A stretch of DNA of 64,000 bases from Pelobacter seleniigenes DSM 18267 (GTDB lineage: Bacteria > Desulfobacterota > Desulfuromonadia > Desulfuromonadales > Geopsychrobacteraceae): NCBI RefSeq assembly GCF_000711225.1, contig NZ_JOMG01000002.1, positions 1,376,501-1,440,500 of the forward strand. Reading direction: 5' to 3'. Shown in pieces: positions 8,705-17,069 of this stretch (its first letter is position 1; each line of letters starts with the position of its first letter). The notes beneath the pieces are model-generated. The model was not told the DNA's origin. It made no database searches and saw nothing but the letters and a program-made list of their open reading frames with translations. The position numbers were made by a program, and so were the translations under genes.

Positions 8705-9410
8705 TTGTGATGCTGCCTGCAAAAACGATTTAATGATTGGGTGCGGCTTTCCCAAAAAGGCTGATCGCTCAGGCTGAAAAGCTGTTCCTATAAAAAAATT
8801 ATTGCACCCCAACTCTAATGCCCTTGGGTCTCCGTCTTCATCAAAGCCTGTAAACCGCATATCACTTCCATCAAAAATATCCAGGTAATTCCTATTTACT
8901 CCAAAGCCGCAATTGTATGTTTCTCTAACTACCTCACTTCCGTAAATTTGAAATAATTTGGAGTTTTGATTAAGACAAACTTTCCCGTCCTCATTTGAAA
9001 GCCGACAAGATAAGGTTGAAATTAATGGCATACTTGCTTCTGGATTAACCTCGCCGTTATCTGCATAAACGTATCCTAATTCATTTCTAGCGAACTCCAA
9101 AGCTGCATGCTGATAACCGCCACATGTGCCTAAGAAAGGAATATTGTTCCGTCTTGCAAAGGCGATAACGCCTAAAACATTATCCATTTGCTGATAGGGG
9201 CTTGCAGGGACACACCAAAATCCAGAAAACTCCTTCAAATCAAAATTAGGAATATCTTGCGAATTCATCCACTTTATAGAAGCTTGGCAACCTACATTGT
9301 TTGAAGCTATTTCTATCGCTGCTGGTATAGCTCTATGAGCCGTAACATCCGGGTTGTAGTCACCAACTAGGGCAATTTTCATGTATCAATGCCTCGTTTC
9401 TAATGCATAA
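8651..9410 (-). mobile_element. single integron gene cassette (760 bp)
   Basis: The unit runs from the core-site cleavage point G^TTATGC (9411/9410) through the GATase-like ORF to the G of the attC core at 8651. The cassette start TTATGC and the attC R'' box GCATAAC are complementary. No integron integrase gene or second attC is visible in the window, so this is a lone cassette away from an integron platform. Confidence 0.75.
8699..9382 (-). CDS. integron-cassette ORF: CTP-synthase-type class I glutamine amidotransferase-like protein
   Basis: A 227-aa protein resembling the C-terminal glutaminase domain of CTP synthase without the synthetase half. The nucleophile elbow is GTCGGYQHA (Cys encoded by TGT). 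Near the C-terminus FFIGTAFQPERSAF aligns with the PyrG segment FHPEF, but the catalytic His is Gln (CAG) while the Glu is kept, so hydrolysis of glutamine is doubtful or works differently. Standalone proteins of this kind are known as CTP synthase C-terminal-region-related proteins, function unknown. The stop codon TAA lies inside the attC R'' box and base composition is clearly more AT-rich than the neighbours, as expected of a transferred cassette gene. No obvious ribosome site precedes the ATG. Confidence 0.8.
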   Translation of the reverse strand: MKIALVGDYNPDVTAHRAIPAAIEIASNNVGCQASIKWMNSQDIPNFDLKEFSGFWCVPASPYQQMDNVLGVIAFARRNNIPFLGTCGGYQHAALEFARNELGYVYADNGEVNPEASMPLISTLSCRLSNEDGKVCLNQNSKLFQIYGSEVVRETYNCGFGVNRNYLDIFDGSDMRFTGFDEDGDPRALELGCNNFFIGTAFQPERSAFLGKPHPIIKSFLQAASQA

Positions 9411-9416
9411 CGAGCT

Positions 9417-9426
9417 TGTAGAAAAA
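9417..9426. repeat. right arm of inverted repeat flanking the integron cassette
   Basis: tgtagaaaaa, exact inverse of 8634-8643; see the left arm. Confidence 0.7.
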
Positions 9427-9601
9427 TTGGTTTAACATTCTTGCTACAGCTCAGATGATGGTTTTTGCGATAGTTGGCTGATCGACCAACTCATCAGCCG
9501 GTCTCGGCTGAATCGCTAAAAATTCATTCTCTAAAGGTTTATACACCTGTTTTCTGACAATTCTCTGGTTTTCTCTATGTTATCGCGGTTCCGAGGTGAG
9601 G

Positions 9602-9898
9602 AGGGGTCAAGTCTACGGTTGACTGATTTTCATTTCCCGACATACCCGCGCATACATTTCCCGGGCAGTAACATTCCCCTCCATCATAGACTCAAATCTT
9701 GAAATAGCTGTCTGACAGTGGCTTTTTAAAATGTCGATAAAAAGATGGAAATCCTCCTCACCTTCAAAAACATCACAATGCCTTCGGCGACAGTTCATAA
9801 CAATGATACCAGGCCCCCGGATACTCTATGCGTAGTGGTCTCGACGTGAATTTAGACTACCAAATAACCTCAACACGTCAACCGTAGACTTGACCCCT
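9602..9898. mobile_element. 297-bp MITE with 22-bp perfect terminal inverted repeats
   Basis: Ends are perfect inverted repeats: 9602-9623 begins aggggtcaagtctac and 9877-9898 is its exact inverse. Inside, the minus strand carries a decayed fragment of a Y1-type (IS200/RAYT-like) transposase, so this looks like a non-autonomous derivative of such an element. No clear target duplication is seen next to the ends. Confidence 0.78.
9613..9826 (-). pseudogene. remnant of a Y1 (REP-associated/IS200-like) transposase
   Basis: The minus strand encodes EYPGAWYH (9826-9803) and then, one frame off, MNCRRRHCDVFEGEEDFHLF (from 9798). Together they match the RAYT/Y1 N-terminus EYPGAWYHVMNRGRR...F..D.D...F, with a single extra T between the His and Val codons causing the frameshift. 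The HUH and catalytic Tyr regions are missing: after about 45 residues the frame jumps to a short tail ending inside the terminal repeat. Clearly non-functional. Confidence 0.7.
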
Positions 9899-10118
9899 TT
9901 TTTATAAACGAATTAAAAACAACTTAACTGATTGAAATTTATAGAGATATTACTATAAGCAAGGAATATGACTAATCGTTTAAAAAATGGTTGGAACAGA
10001 CTCTCTGTACGCCATTCCGGCGGACATTTTCACCCGGCTGACGGATCACCCCTTTTAGCAAAGCCGCGACTGGTGTATGCTCGGAAAAACTTTTACTAGC
10101 AGACCAGGAGCAAATGGC

Positions 10119-10832
10119 ATGTCACGTTTTCGTTTTTTCCCGATCCTTCTTCTGATTGTCCTGTCAGCGCAGGTCGTCTTTGCCCAGGACCAGAGCGAAC
10201 AGGATGCGGTCGCTGCCGCACTCAGCAAATATTATCCCAAACTTCAATCCGCCCAGATCAATCCCACCCCCATCAGCGGCATTTACGAAGTTATTGTCGA
10301 TAACAATGAGATCGTCTACTTCTCCCCGGCCACCGGACTGATCTTCGTCGGTGACCTGTGGACCCCTGATTCGCGCAATCTGACCCGCGAAAGCAAAGAC
10401 CGCCTGCTCTCGGAAAAGATCAAGCTGTTCCCGCTGGACAAAGCGATCAAAATCGGCGACGGCCCCAACCAGGTCATTGAAGTCACTGACCCGGATTGTC
10501 CGTTCTGCCGCCATGGTTCGGCCTTTTTCGAGAACCGAACAGATGTCACGCGTTACGTGTTTTTGTACCCTTTGGATAAGCTCCACCCCCAAGCCGAAGC
10601 CAAAGCCCGTTATATCCTTTCGGCGGCCAATCCGGCAGAAGCGTATGAAAAGGTTTTTTCCGGAGCCTATGACAACCAGCCGCTGCCGGCGTTCACCGAC
10701 AACGGCATGCTTGAGCTGCATCGCCGCATCGGCAGAGAGGTCGGCATCACCGGAACCCCGCAATATTGGATCAACGGTCATCACCTGAGTGGTTTTAACC
10801 AGCAGCAGGTCGAACAATTATTGGATAAATAA
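10119..10832 (+). CDS. periplasmic DsbC/DsbG-type thiol:disulfide interchange protein
   Basis: A 237-aa exported thioredoxin-fold protein. The ATG at 10119 has AGGAG 8 nt upstream and opens a clear signal peptide (RFFPILLLIVLSAQVVFA); the upstream in-frame codons from 10077 lack a ribosome site. An N-terminal DsbC-like dimerisation region (about 25-100) precedes the thioredoxin domain with the redox motif CPFC (in DPDCPFCRHG) and the cis-proline loop GTPQYW. Its role is isomerisation or reduction of disulfides in exported proteins, probably kept reduced by a DsbD-type partner not in the window. CPFC differs from the CGYC of E. coli DsbC. Confidence 0.88.
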   Translation: MSRFRFFPILLLIVLSAQVVFAQDQSEQDAVAAALSKYYPKLQSAQINPTPISGIYEVIVDNNEIVYFSPATGLIFVGDLWTPDSRNLTRESKDRLLSEKIKLFPLDKAIKIGDGPNQVIEVTDPDCPFCRHGSAFFENRTDVTRYVFLYPLDKLHPQAEAKARYILSAANPAEAYEKVFSGAYDNQPLPAFTDNGMLELHRRIGREVGITGTPQYWINGHHLSGFNQQQVEQLLDK

Positions 10833-10833
10833 G

Positions 10834-10862
10834 GTTTTCATCCGCAATTTGCGGATGAAAAC
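10834..10862 (+). terminator. 14-bp palindrome after the DsbC-like gene
   Basis: Two perfect 14-bp arms (gttttcatccgcaa and its inverse) around a single base, starting 2 nt after the stop codon. No U tract follows, so it may be a 3'-end stabiliser more than a classic terminator. It contains the ATG at 10855, arguing against that codon as the start of the next gene. Confidence 0.55.
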
Positions 10863-10884
10863 GAAGTCAACAGGACAGTCCCTT

Positions 10885-13245
10885 TTGAAGAAAATCACCA
10901 CACGCCCGGAGCTGCTGGCCCCCGCCGGCAGCCTGGAGGCCTTTTTCGCCGCGGTTGAAGGCGGTGCCGATGCTGTTTATATCGGGCTGAAAGAATTTTC
11001 CGCCCGTGCCAAAGCCAAGAACTTTTCCCTGGCCGATGTCGAACGGATGAGCTGGTTTCTGCAGGGGCAGGGGAAAAGGCTTTACGTCACCCTCAACACC
11101 CTCGTTAAAGAAGCCGAGCTGCCACACCTGATCGACACCCTGGGAGCCCTGGAGGCGATTGGGATCGATGCCGTTATCCTCCAGGATCTGGCGGTTTGGA
11201 AACTGGCCCGGGAGCATTTCCCCGGGCTGGAACTGCATGCCTCAACCCAGCTGACCGTGCATAATACGGCCGGGGTCAAGATGCTCGAACGAATGGGCTT
11301 TGCCCGGGCCGTTCTGGCCAGAGAGCTGACCCTGGCGGAGATTTCGACCATCCGGGCCAACACTCGCCTGGAGCTGGAACATTTCATTCACGGAGCGCTC
11401 TGTTTTTCCTTCAGCGGGCAATGCTACTTTTCCTCTTTTTTAAGCGGCAAAAGCGGTAATCGCGGCCGCTGTGCCCAGCCCTGCCGACGCAATCACCGCT
11501 ATCGCAACAACGAAGGCTATTATTTTTCCCCCAACGACCTGTCAGCCATCGATCTGCTCCCCGAACTGGAGCAGGCCGGAATCTGCAGTCTGAAGATCGA
11601 GGGGCGGATGAAGAGTGCGGAATATGTCCACAAGGTCGTCTCCGCCTACCGGCGGGTCCTTGATGCGCAGGGGCAACAGCGCCAGCAGGCGGTCAAAGAT
11701 GCCAAACTGCTGCTCAAGGACAGTTTTGGCCGGCAACCTACGCAGGGATTCTTAAGCGGCAGCCAGCCGAGTGATATGGCGATCCCGTCGCGCAAAGGGG
11801 CTACCGGCAGATATCTCGGTGAAATCGCCAAAGTCCGTGGCGGGGAAATAACCTTCAAAAGCAAAGAGGCCCTTCACCTGGGGGATCGGATCAGAATTCA
11901 GCCGGCCACCGATAAAAGCGGTACCGCCTTTACCATCCGCCAGCTGCTCCTTGGCAAACGGCAAGTCAATAAGGCTTCCGCCAACAGCTTTGTCAGCGTC
12001 CCATCGACCTTTACCAACCAGTTCAAGGTCGGTGACGGCATCTTCCTAGTGTCGGCCAGCGGTTCCTTTGCCATGAGCGAAAATGCCTGTCGCCGCCAAC
12101 TCGCCACGGTCGGTCCGCCTCCGACGCAGGTCGCGCTGGCCATCCGGGTCGAACCGCCGCAGCTGCTGATCGCCGCGACCGTGGCCGGAACAACGGAGCA
12201 ATTTCAATTCGACATCGACAGCTACCCGGCCGAAAAACAAGGTTTGAGCAGGGAAATTCTCTATCAGAACTTCGCCGTCACTGCCGCGGAACCGTTCGTC
12301 CTCGGCCAACTGGACTGTGGCCCGCTGCCAGAGATTGTCATCCCGCCCAAACAGCTCAAGCAGATCAGGCGCGAGCTCTATGCCGCCCTGCGACTGCAGC
12401 ATCCCCCGAAAACCCGCAGCTACAATGATCACAGCAAGCGCCCCCGGGTTGAGCTGCTCCCCATGGGCAAAACCGACCAGGGCACTCGCCAGCTTCGTAT
12501 CCAGCTCAGCGATTCGCGGGACCAGCACATTCTCTCGGACCCGGCGGTCGATGCGGTGTTACTGCCGCTGACCGGGCGCAATCTACAGGCCGCCGGGAAG
12601 CTCATCAACAAAGCGGAGCGGATCATCTGGGATCTCCCTTTTATCCTCTTCGATAACGACTGGCAGGAACAGCAGAACGCCGTCCGCCAACTGGTTCGCA
12701 ACGGCTTCCGCAACTTCCGGCTCAACAACCTGGGGCACTTTCCGCTCTTTGACAAGCTCGCCGACCTGAACCTGTTCAGCAGCTTTCGCCTGTTCGCCCT
12801 CAACAGCCAGGCGCTGGTGGCCTTGGCCGACCTCGGGATCACTGAAGCCGAACTGTATATCGAGGATGATCGCTCCAACCTGGCCGCGGTTTTGGCCCGC
12901 AAGCTGCCGCTGGCAACCGCCCTGACCGTGTACGGCAGTGTTCCGCTGCTGGCCTCCCGGGTCAGGATCAAAAACCTCCGCTCTGACAATCCGGTCCTGT
13001 CCGACCGCGGCGATGCCTTTCTCGTCCAGCAGCGGCAGGGATTGACCTGGCTACAAAGCGGAACGGATTTTTCCTTTATTGGCAACCTGCCGGAGTTGGA
13101 GCAGTCCGGCTGCAGCCGGTTCATCATCGATCTGTCTCATGTCGGCCCGTTCAGTTCCCGGGGCAAGCAGGTTCTCGAAGCGGTTCGCCGCGGCTATGAT
13201 CCGCCGGATGTCAGCAAGTTCAACTTTGAACGGGAACTGGAATAG
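10885..13245 (+). CDS. U32 family peptidase-like protein (RlhA/YdcP type)
   Basis: A large U32 protein (786 aa from the TTG at 10885, which has AGGA 9 nt upstream; the in-frame ATG at 10855 lies inside a palindrome and has no ribosome site). The N-terminal U32 core is evident from PELLAPAGSLEAFFAAVEGGADAVYIG, the HGALCFSFSGQCYFSS motif and RGRCAQPCR, whose cysteines (with CYFSS) form the expected Fe-S ligand set. A C-terminal extension of more than 400 residues matches the collagenase-like DUF3656 architecture. Characterised members (RlhA, TrhP) hydroxylate RNA and are not proteases; RlhA makes 5-hydroxycytidine in 23S rRNA. RNA modification is therefore the most likely role. Confidence 0.85.
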   Translation: MKKITTRPELLAPAGSLEAFFAAVEGGADAVYIGLKEFSARAKAKNFSLADVERMSWFLQGQGKRLYVTLNTLVKEAELPHLIDTLGALEAIGIDAVILQDLAVWKLAREHFPGLELHASTQLTVHNTAGVKMLERMGFARAVLARELTLAEISTIRANTRLELEHFIHGALCFSFSGQCYFSSFLSGKSGNRGRCAQPCRRNHRYRNNEGYYFSPNDLSAIDLLPELEQAGICSLKIEGRMKSAEYVHKVVSAYRRVLDAQGQQRQQAVKDAKLLLKDSFGRQPTQGFLSGSQPSDMAIPSRKGATGRYLGEIAKVRGGEITFKSKEALHLGDRIRIQPATDKSGTAFTIRQLLLGKRQVNKASANSFVSVPSTFTNQFKVGDGIFLVSASGSFAMSENACRRQLATVGPPPTQVALAIRVEPPQLLIAATVAGTTEQFQFDIDSYPAEKQGLSREILYQNFAVTAAEPFVLGQLDCGPLPEIVIPPKQLKQIRRELYAALRLQHPPKTRSYNDHSKRPRVELLPMGKTDQGTRQLRIQLSDSRDQHILSDPAVDAVLLPLTGRNLQAAGKLINKAERIIWDLPFILFDNDWQEQQNAVRQLVRNGFRNFRLNNLGHFPLFDKLADLNLFSSFRLFALNSQALVALADLGITEAELYIEDDRSNLAAVLARKLPLATALTVYGSVPLLASRVRIKNLRSDNPVLSDRGDAFLVQQRQGLTWLQSGTDFSFIGNLPELEQSGCSRFIIDLSHVGPFSSRGKQVLEAVRRGYDPPDVSKFNFERELE

Positions 13246-13455
13246 CAGGCCGTCGGGCCTGAGCCATCGGCCTTGCGACAGCAAAGTTTGAAAGGTTGCC
13301 CTGCCGAGAAATCCCGATTATATTTAAGAAAACCATGCGCAGAGTGAAAAACCGCACGAAGAGGAGCAGCTGGTCAGTCGGTGCAACCGTCCTGAACGGG
13401 GCGCTGCCGATTGGATGTTAACGAAATCGAGCCGGCTTTGTTGACGGAGGACGCT

Positions 13456-13902
13456 GTGCTGCCAAGAAAATATCGCATCCACGCTTTTCTGGCCATCCTG
13501 GCATTGGTGATCATTTTTTATCCCAGTTATGTGAAACAACCCGACCAACAGGTATTGGATGCGTCGAACGCCGCCGCAAATGCATTCCTGCGGCTGATTG
13601 ATAGCGGCAAATACCAGGAAAGCTGGCAATCCTGCTCCCCGTATCTGCAAACCAAGGTTCCGCTGACAAAGTGGCTTGATGAACTCAGCGCAGTGCGTGA
13701 CACGGCTGGCAAACTTCTGGAACGGCGGCAGGTTGACCATACCTATAGCAAAGAGGCTGACAAAAAAGGGATTCCCGCAGGCGACTACATGGTTTATACC
13801 TACAGTTCGAGCTTTGCTAACAAAAAGGATGCTCAAGAAACCGTCACGCTGATGCTTGGCCAGGACGGGATTTGGCGTGTTGCCGGATATTTCATAAAAT
13901 AA
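13456..13902 (+). CDS. membrane-anchored DUF4019-type protein
   Basis: A 148-aa protein. The best start is GTG at 13456 with GGAGG 6 nt upstream; the ATG at 13411 has no ribosome site. One N-terminal membrane helix (HAFLAILALVIIFYPSYV) anchors a globular domain with AANAFLRLIDSGKYQESWQ at its start and GIWRVAGYFIK at its end, the pattern of DUF4019/SnoaL-like domains of unknown function. Located in the periplasm by prediction. Confidence 0.7.
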   Translation: MLPRKYRIHAFLAILALVIIFYPSYVKQPDQQVLDASNAAANAFLRLIDSGKYQESWQSCSPYLQTKVPLTKWLDELSAVRDTAGKLLERRQVDHTYSKEADKKGIPAGDYMVYTYSSSFANKKDAQETVTLMLGQDGIWRVAGYFIK

Positions 13903-13967
13903 TATGCACTCCCTTTTTGGGCTGATTGTCCTGCCGCGGCCGTGCCGTCGGCAGCGGCACTGAATCT

Positions 13968-14678
13968 ATGAACTCAAAACGGAAAAAAGACCCCCTGGAG
14001 CAACCTCCGCCCCGCTGTCCCGCAGGCATCAGCGACTGCCCGATCGCCGCAGAAGTCGCGACGCTGCAACGGGAAATCGCCCGCCTTGCCGATCTTGTCC
14101 GTACCGATACCCTGACCGGGTTGGCCAATTACCGGTTTTTTATCCAGGCTTTGGAACACGAAATCGAACGCACCCAACGCAGCGGCCAGGCCACTGCCTT
14201 GATCATGCTCGACATCGATCATTTTAAACAGGTCAACGATACTTGGGGGCATCAGGTCGGCAACAGTGCGCTGGCCCACATCGCCACAATCCTGCGGCAA
14301 AACGTGCGGCGGCTCGATATCCCCTGTCGTTACGGCGGAGAGGAATTCGCCATCATCCTCCCGGATACCGGTCTGACGTCCGCCAGCCAGGTCGGAGAGC
14401 GCATTCGCCGGGCCATCGCCCAAACGCCCCTGCTGAACAACGGTAAAGATTTACCATTGACCGTCAGCCTGGGGATCGCTATTTACCGGGTCGATCAACC
14501 GCTTCAAGCCACAGAATTGATTGCTCACGCCGATCATTATCTTTATAAAGCCAAACAGGAAGGGCGCAATCGCGTCTGTCATCCCGAGCCGGAACAAATC
14601 GATCTGGTCAGCCCTGAAGAAAAACAGGTGCTGGCAGAACTGTTCGGCCGCACCAAAACCGAGAAGGATCCTCCATGA
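13968..14678 (+). CDS. diguanylate cyclase (GGDEF), soluble
   Basis: A 236-aa protein making c-di-GMP from two GTP. A short Cys-containing N-terminus (RCPAGISDCP) and a coiled coil (EVATLQREIARLADLV) lead into a full GGDEF domain: DTLTGLANYRFF, DIDHFKQVNDTWGH, active site GGEEF, and an RxxD inhibitory site (RRLD) five residues before GGEEF. No sensor domain or membrane segment is seen, so input may come through dimerisation by the coiled coil or the two N-terminal cysteines. Overlaps the next gene by 4 nt. The start is chosen at the ATG; a TTG at 13926 is the alternative. Confidence 0.9.
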   Translation: MNSKRKKDPLEQPPPRCPAGISDCPIAAEVATLQREIARLADLVRTDTLTGLANYRFFIQALEHEIERTQRSGQATALIMLDIDHFKQVNDTWGHQVGNSALAHIATILRQNVRRLDIPCRYGGEEFAIILPDTGLTSASQVGERIRRAIAQTPLLNNGKDLPLTVSLGIAIYRVDQPLQATELIAHADHYLYKAKQEGRNRVCHPEPEQIDLVSPEEKQVLAELFGRTKTEKDPP

Positions 14679-15631
14679 AAATTGTTGTTCTTGACGGCTA
14701 TACCCTCAACCCCGGCGATCTTGACTGGGCCCCGCTCAAAGAGCTGGGCAGCTGCGCCATCTATCCACGAACGGCCGGCGAACAAATTGTGGAAAGAGCG
14801 GCTGATGCCGACATTCTCCTGACCAATAAAACCATGGTCTCTGCCGAAACTATCGCTGCGTTGCCACAGCTGAAATACATCGGCGTCCTCGCCACCGGCG
14901 TCAATATTGTCGATCTGGACGCGGCGCGGGCCCGCTCCATCGTCGTCACCAATGCTCCCGGCTACGGCAGTGCTTCGGTGGCGCAGATGGTCTTCGCACT
15001 GCTGCTGGAGATGACCCAGCATGTTGGCCATCATGCCCAGTTGGTCCGCCAGGGCGCCTGGAGCGAATGCCCGGACTTCAGTTTTCATGACCGGCCGCTC
15101 TACGAGGTCGCCGGCAAGACCATGGGGATTGTCGGCTTCGGACAGATCGGTCGACAGGTCGCCAAGATAGCCACCGCTTTCGACATGCGGGTTCTGGCCA
15201 GCACCCGGCACCCGGAAAAATACGCACAGGACACCAATGTCGAATTTGTCGATGTCGATCAGCTGTTCTCCAAGTGCCATGCCATCAGCCTGCACTGTCC
15301 GCTCACCGACCAGACCCGGCAGCTGGTCAACACGGCCAGACTGGCCAGGATCAAACAGGGAGCCCTGCTCATCAACACCGGTCGCGGCCAGCTGATCGAC
15401 GAAGCCGCGGTCATTGAAGCCCTCGAAGAAGGCTATCTCGGCGGCTATGCGGCCGATGTCCTTTCCGAAGAGCCGCCACCTGAAGACAGCCCATTGCTGA
15501 GCGCTCCCAACTGTATCATCACCCCGCACATGGCCTGGGCCACCCTGGAAGCACGCAAGCGACTGCTCGACCTGGTCGTATCCAACATCCGTTCCTTTCA
15601 AAACGGCAGCGCGGACAACCGGGTCGTCTGA
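14675..15631 (+). CDS. D-2-hydroxyacid dehydrogenase, glycerate/hydroxypyruvate type
   Basis: A 318-aa NAD-dependent D-isomer-specific dehydrogenase. The Rossmann motif is GIVGFGQIGRQVA; catalytic Arg is in NTGRGQLID, Glu in the SEEPP region and His in ITPHMAWAT. Similarity of the ADVLSEEPPPEDSPLL segment is to HprA-type glycerate dehydrogenases, which interconvert hydroxypyruvate and D-glycerate; the exact substrate remains open. Start and stop both overlap neighbouring genes (ATGA with the GGDEF gene, 1 nt with the next), showing tight coupling. Confidence 0.88.
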   Translation: MKIVVLDGYTLNPGDLDWAPLKELGSCAIYPRTAGEQIVERAADADILLTNKTMVSAETIAALPQLKYIGVLATGVNIVDLDAARARSIVVTNAPGYGSASVAQMVFALLLEMTQHVGHHAQLVRQGAWSECPDFSFHDRPLYEVAGKTMGIVGFGQIGRQVAKIATAFDMRVLASTRHPEKYAQDTNVEFVDVDQLFSKCHAISLHCPLTDQTRQLVNTARLARIKQGALLINTGRGQLIDEAAVIEALEEGYLGGYAADVLSEEPPPEDSPLLSAPNCIITPHMAWATLEARKRLLDLVVSNIRSFQNGSADNRVV

Positions 15632-16344
15632 TGAGCTGGCAAAAGCTGCATAGCGTGCTCGAACAAAACCGCCGCCGGCTGGACCTTGCCTGTGCCGCGG
15701 CGGTTGAGCAGGTGGGGGCGACCTGGTCGACCATCTACTGCGCTAAAGGGTGCGCCAACTGCTGTACGCTGGCGGTCAACTGCGCCTTTGCCGAAGCCAG
15801 GGCCATCGCCGCCGGCCTGAACGAGCCACAGCGGCAACTGATCGGCGAGCGGGCCGCCTGGCTGGTGCAACTGAATAAAGATGCCGCTGATCTCAAGGAT
15901 TTCCTGCGCCGCCACCGCAGCGAATCGGGCGGCTGTCCGTTCCTTGACCCGGCGACCCAGAGTTGCCAGATTTACGCTCAGCGGCCACTGGCCTGCCGGG
16001 CCCTGCTCTCGACCCGTCCGGCCGCCTGGTGCGGGGTCGACTTCAGCACCCTGCACCCACTTGAGAAACAGGCCTTTTTAAGCAGTCTCGACCCCCAGCT
16101 GGTGGCCTACCCGACCCATTACCTGGCCACTCCGCAGGAACTGGCCACCGAATTGGAAGATGAGCTGCAGGCCGTCATGCTCGAGCAATTCAATTGCACC
16201 CTCAGCGGTAACCTGATCTACCTGATCTGGCTTCAGCTTGAATTCGACCTGGCTGAACAACTGGCCAACGCTCCCGACCAACTCGCTCGCTTTCTGCACA
16301 GCCGGGAGCTGGAACAGTCTTATTTACTGCAGTTCAGGCAGTGA
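15631..16344 (+). CDS. YkgJ family Cys-cluster (putative metal-binding) protein
   Basis: A 237-aa cytoplasmic protein with the YkgJ signature: CAKGCANCC near residue 37, then CPFLD, CQIYAQRPLACR and a further Cys, matching the zinc/iron-chelating UPF0153 pattern. The C-terminal third is helical and poorly conserved. Members of this family are of unknown function. It overlaps the stop of the dehydrogenase gene by one base (TGATG). Confidence 0.85.
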   Translation: MSWQKLHSVLEQNRRRLDLACAAAVEQVGATWSTIYCAKGCANCCTLAVNCAFAEARAIAAGLNEPQRQLIGERAAWLVQLNKDAADLKDFLRRHRSESGGCPFLDPATQSCQIYAQRPLACRALLSTRPAAWCGVDFSTLHPLEKQAFLSSLDPQLVAYPTHYLATPQELATELEDELQAVMLEQFNCTLSGNLIYLIWLQLEFDLAEQLANAPDQLARFLHSRELEQSYLLQFRQ

Positions 16345-16663
16345 CCCGCAGGCTGGGCTGGCCATTCCGGCGGCCCCAGCCCAGTCCAGTCCAGTCAACT
16401 ACCCTTCTTTGCGACGGAATTCCGCTTACTTCTCCCTGGCCGCCGGTGACCTACCCAATCCGGCCGTTGACCCATTCGATACTTTCCCGGTTTTTCCGTC
16501 CGGGCTAAGCTTTTTTGCAAGACTGCCACCCGATCTGCAACAGACAGAAAAGAACAACATCAACAGGCCAGGCAGCGTCGCCTTACAGGCTGAAAAAATT
16601 CCTCCTCATCTCCTCTCATTCAGCTGATCCCGATGCGCAAGGCCTACCAAGAGGAGGAACACC
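16345..16663. other. non-coding spacer
   Basis: No convincing gene. It contains a short imperfect tandem repeat of ccagt (about 16380-16397) and the region leading to the ribosome site of the small ORF at 16664. Confidence 0.5.
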
Positions 16664-16831
16664 ATGCTGGAAATCATTTTTCATATGTTCGTCGCATTTA
16701 TCCTGATTGCCGGGGTCGTCTATTTTTCAATCTTTTCCTGGCTTAAACTGCAACACCCCAAAGACACCAGCAACTATCAGCCCAAACCGGTCCAACGCAA
16801 ACTGAAAACGACCCTGGCAAGATCTCACTGA
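16664..16831 (+). CDS. 55-aa small membrane protein
   Basis: The ATG at 16664 is preceded by an excellent ribosome site (GAGGAGG, 6 nt spacing). The protein has one membrane helix (FHMFVAFILIAGVVYFSIFSW) and a basic, Lys/Arg/Gln-rich cytoplasmic tail. A strong terminator follows at 16969-17001. No family recognised; short ORFs like this are often missed, but ribosome site, membrane helix and terminator together support it. Confidence 0.65.
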   Translation: MLEIIFHMFVAFILIAGVVYFSIFSWLKLQHPKDTSNYQPKPVQRKLKTTLARSH

Positions 16832-16968
16832 GGTCATTCAGCGGGTTCGCCAGTTCGCGAGAGCAACCCCGTTGCAACACTGCAGAAACAGGTTATTCCC
16901 AGCCCTTGGGCGCGGCCGGGCTTTGCAAAGTTTGGGAACAGCCTCGACAAGCAGCACAATTCAGCTGT

Positions 16969-17001
16969 AACAGCCACCTTGCAATCACCAGGGTGGCTGT
17001 T
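16969..17001 (+). terminator. rho-independent terminator
   Basis: 10-bp perfect stem (aacagccacc / ggtggctgtt, 13-nt loop) with TTTT overlapping its 3' end, between the small ORF (plus strand) and the SDR gene (minus strand); may act in both directions. Confidence 0.8.
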
Positions 17002-17069
17002 TTCGTCAGGGCTGACCGCAGCCCTTTTGCCGACTCGTCAGCAATCCTTTAATGGCCTGCCGCCCCAGC

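Noticed and set aside
9438-9530. Short dyads around gctgatcgacc / catcagccgg near 9478-9515
   Set aside because: Arms are short and imperfect and do not match a terminator, attC or known operator.
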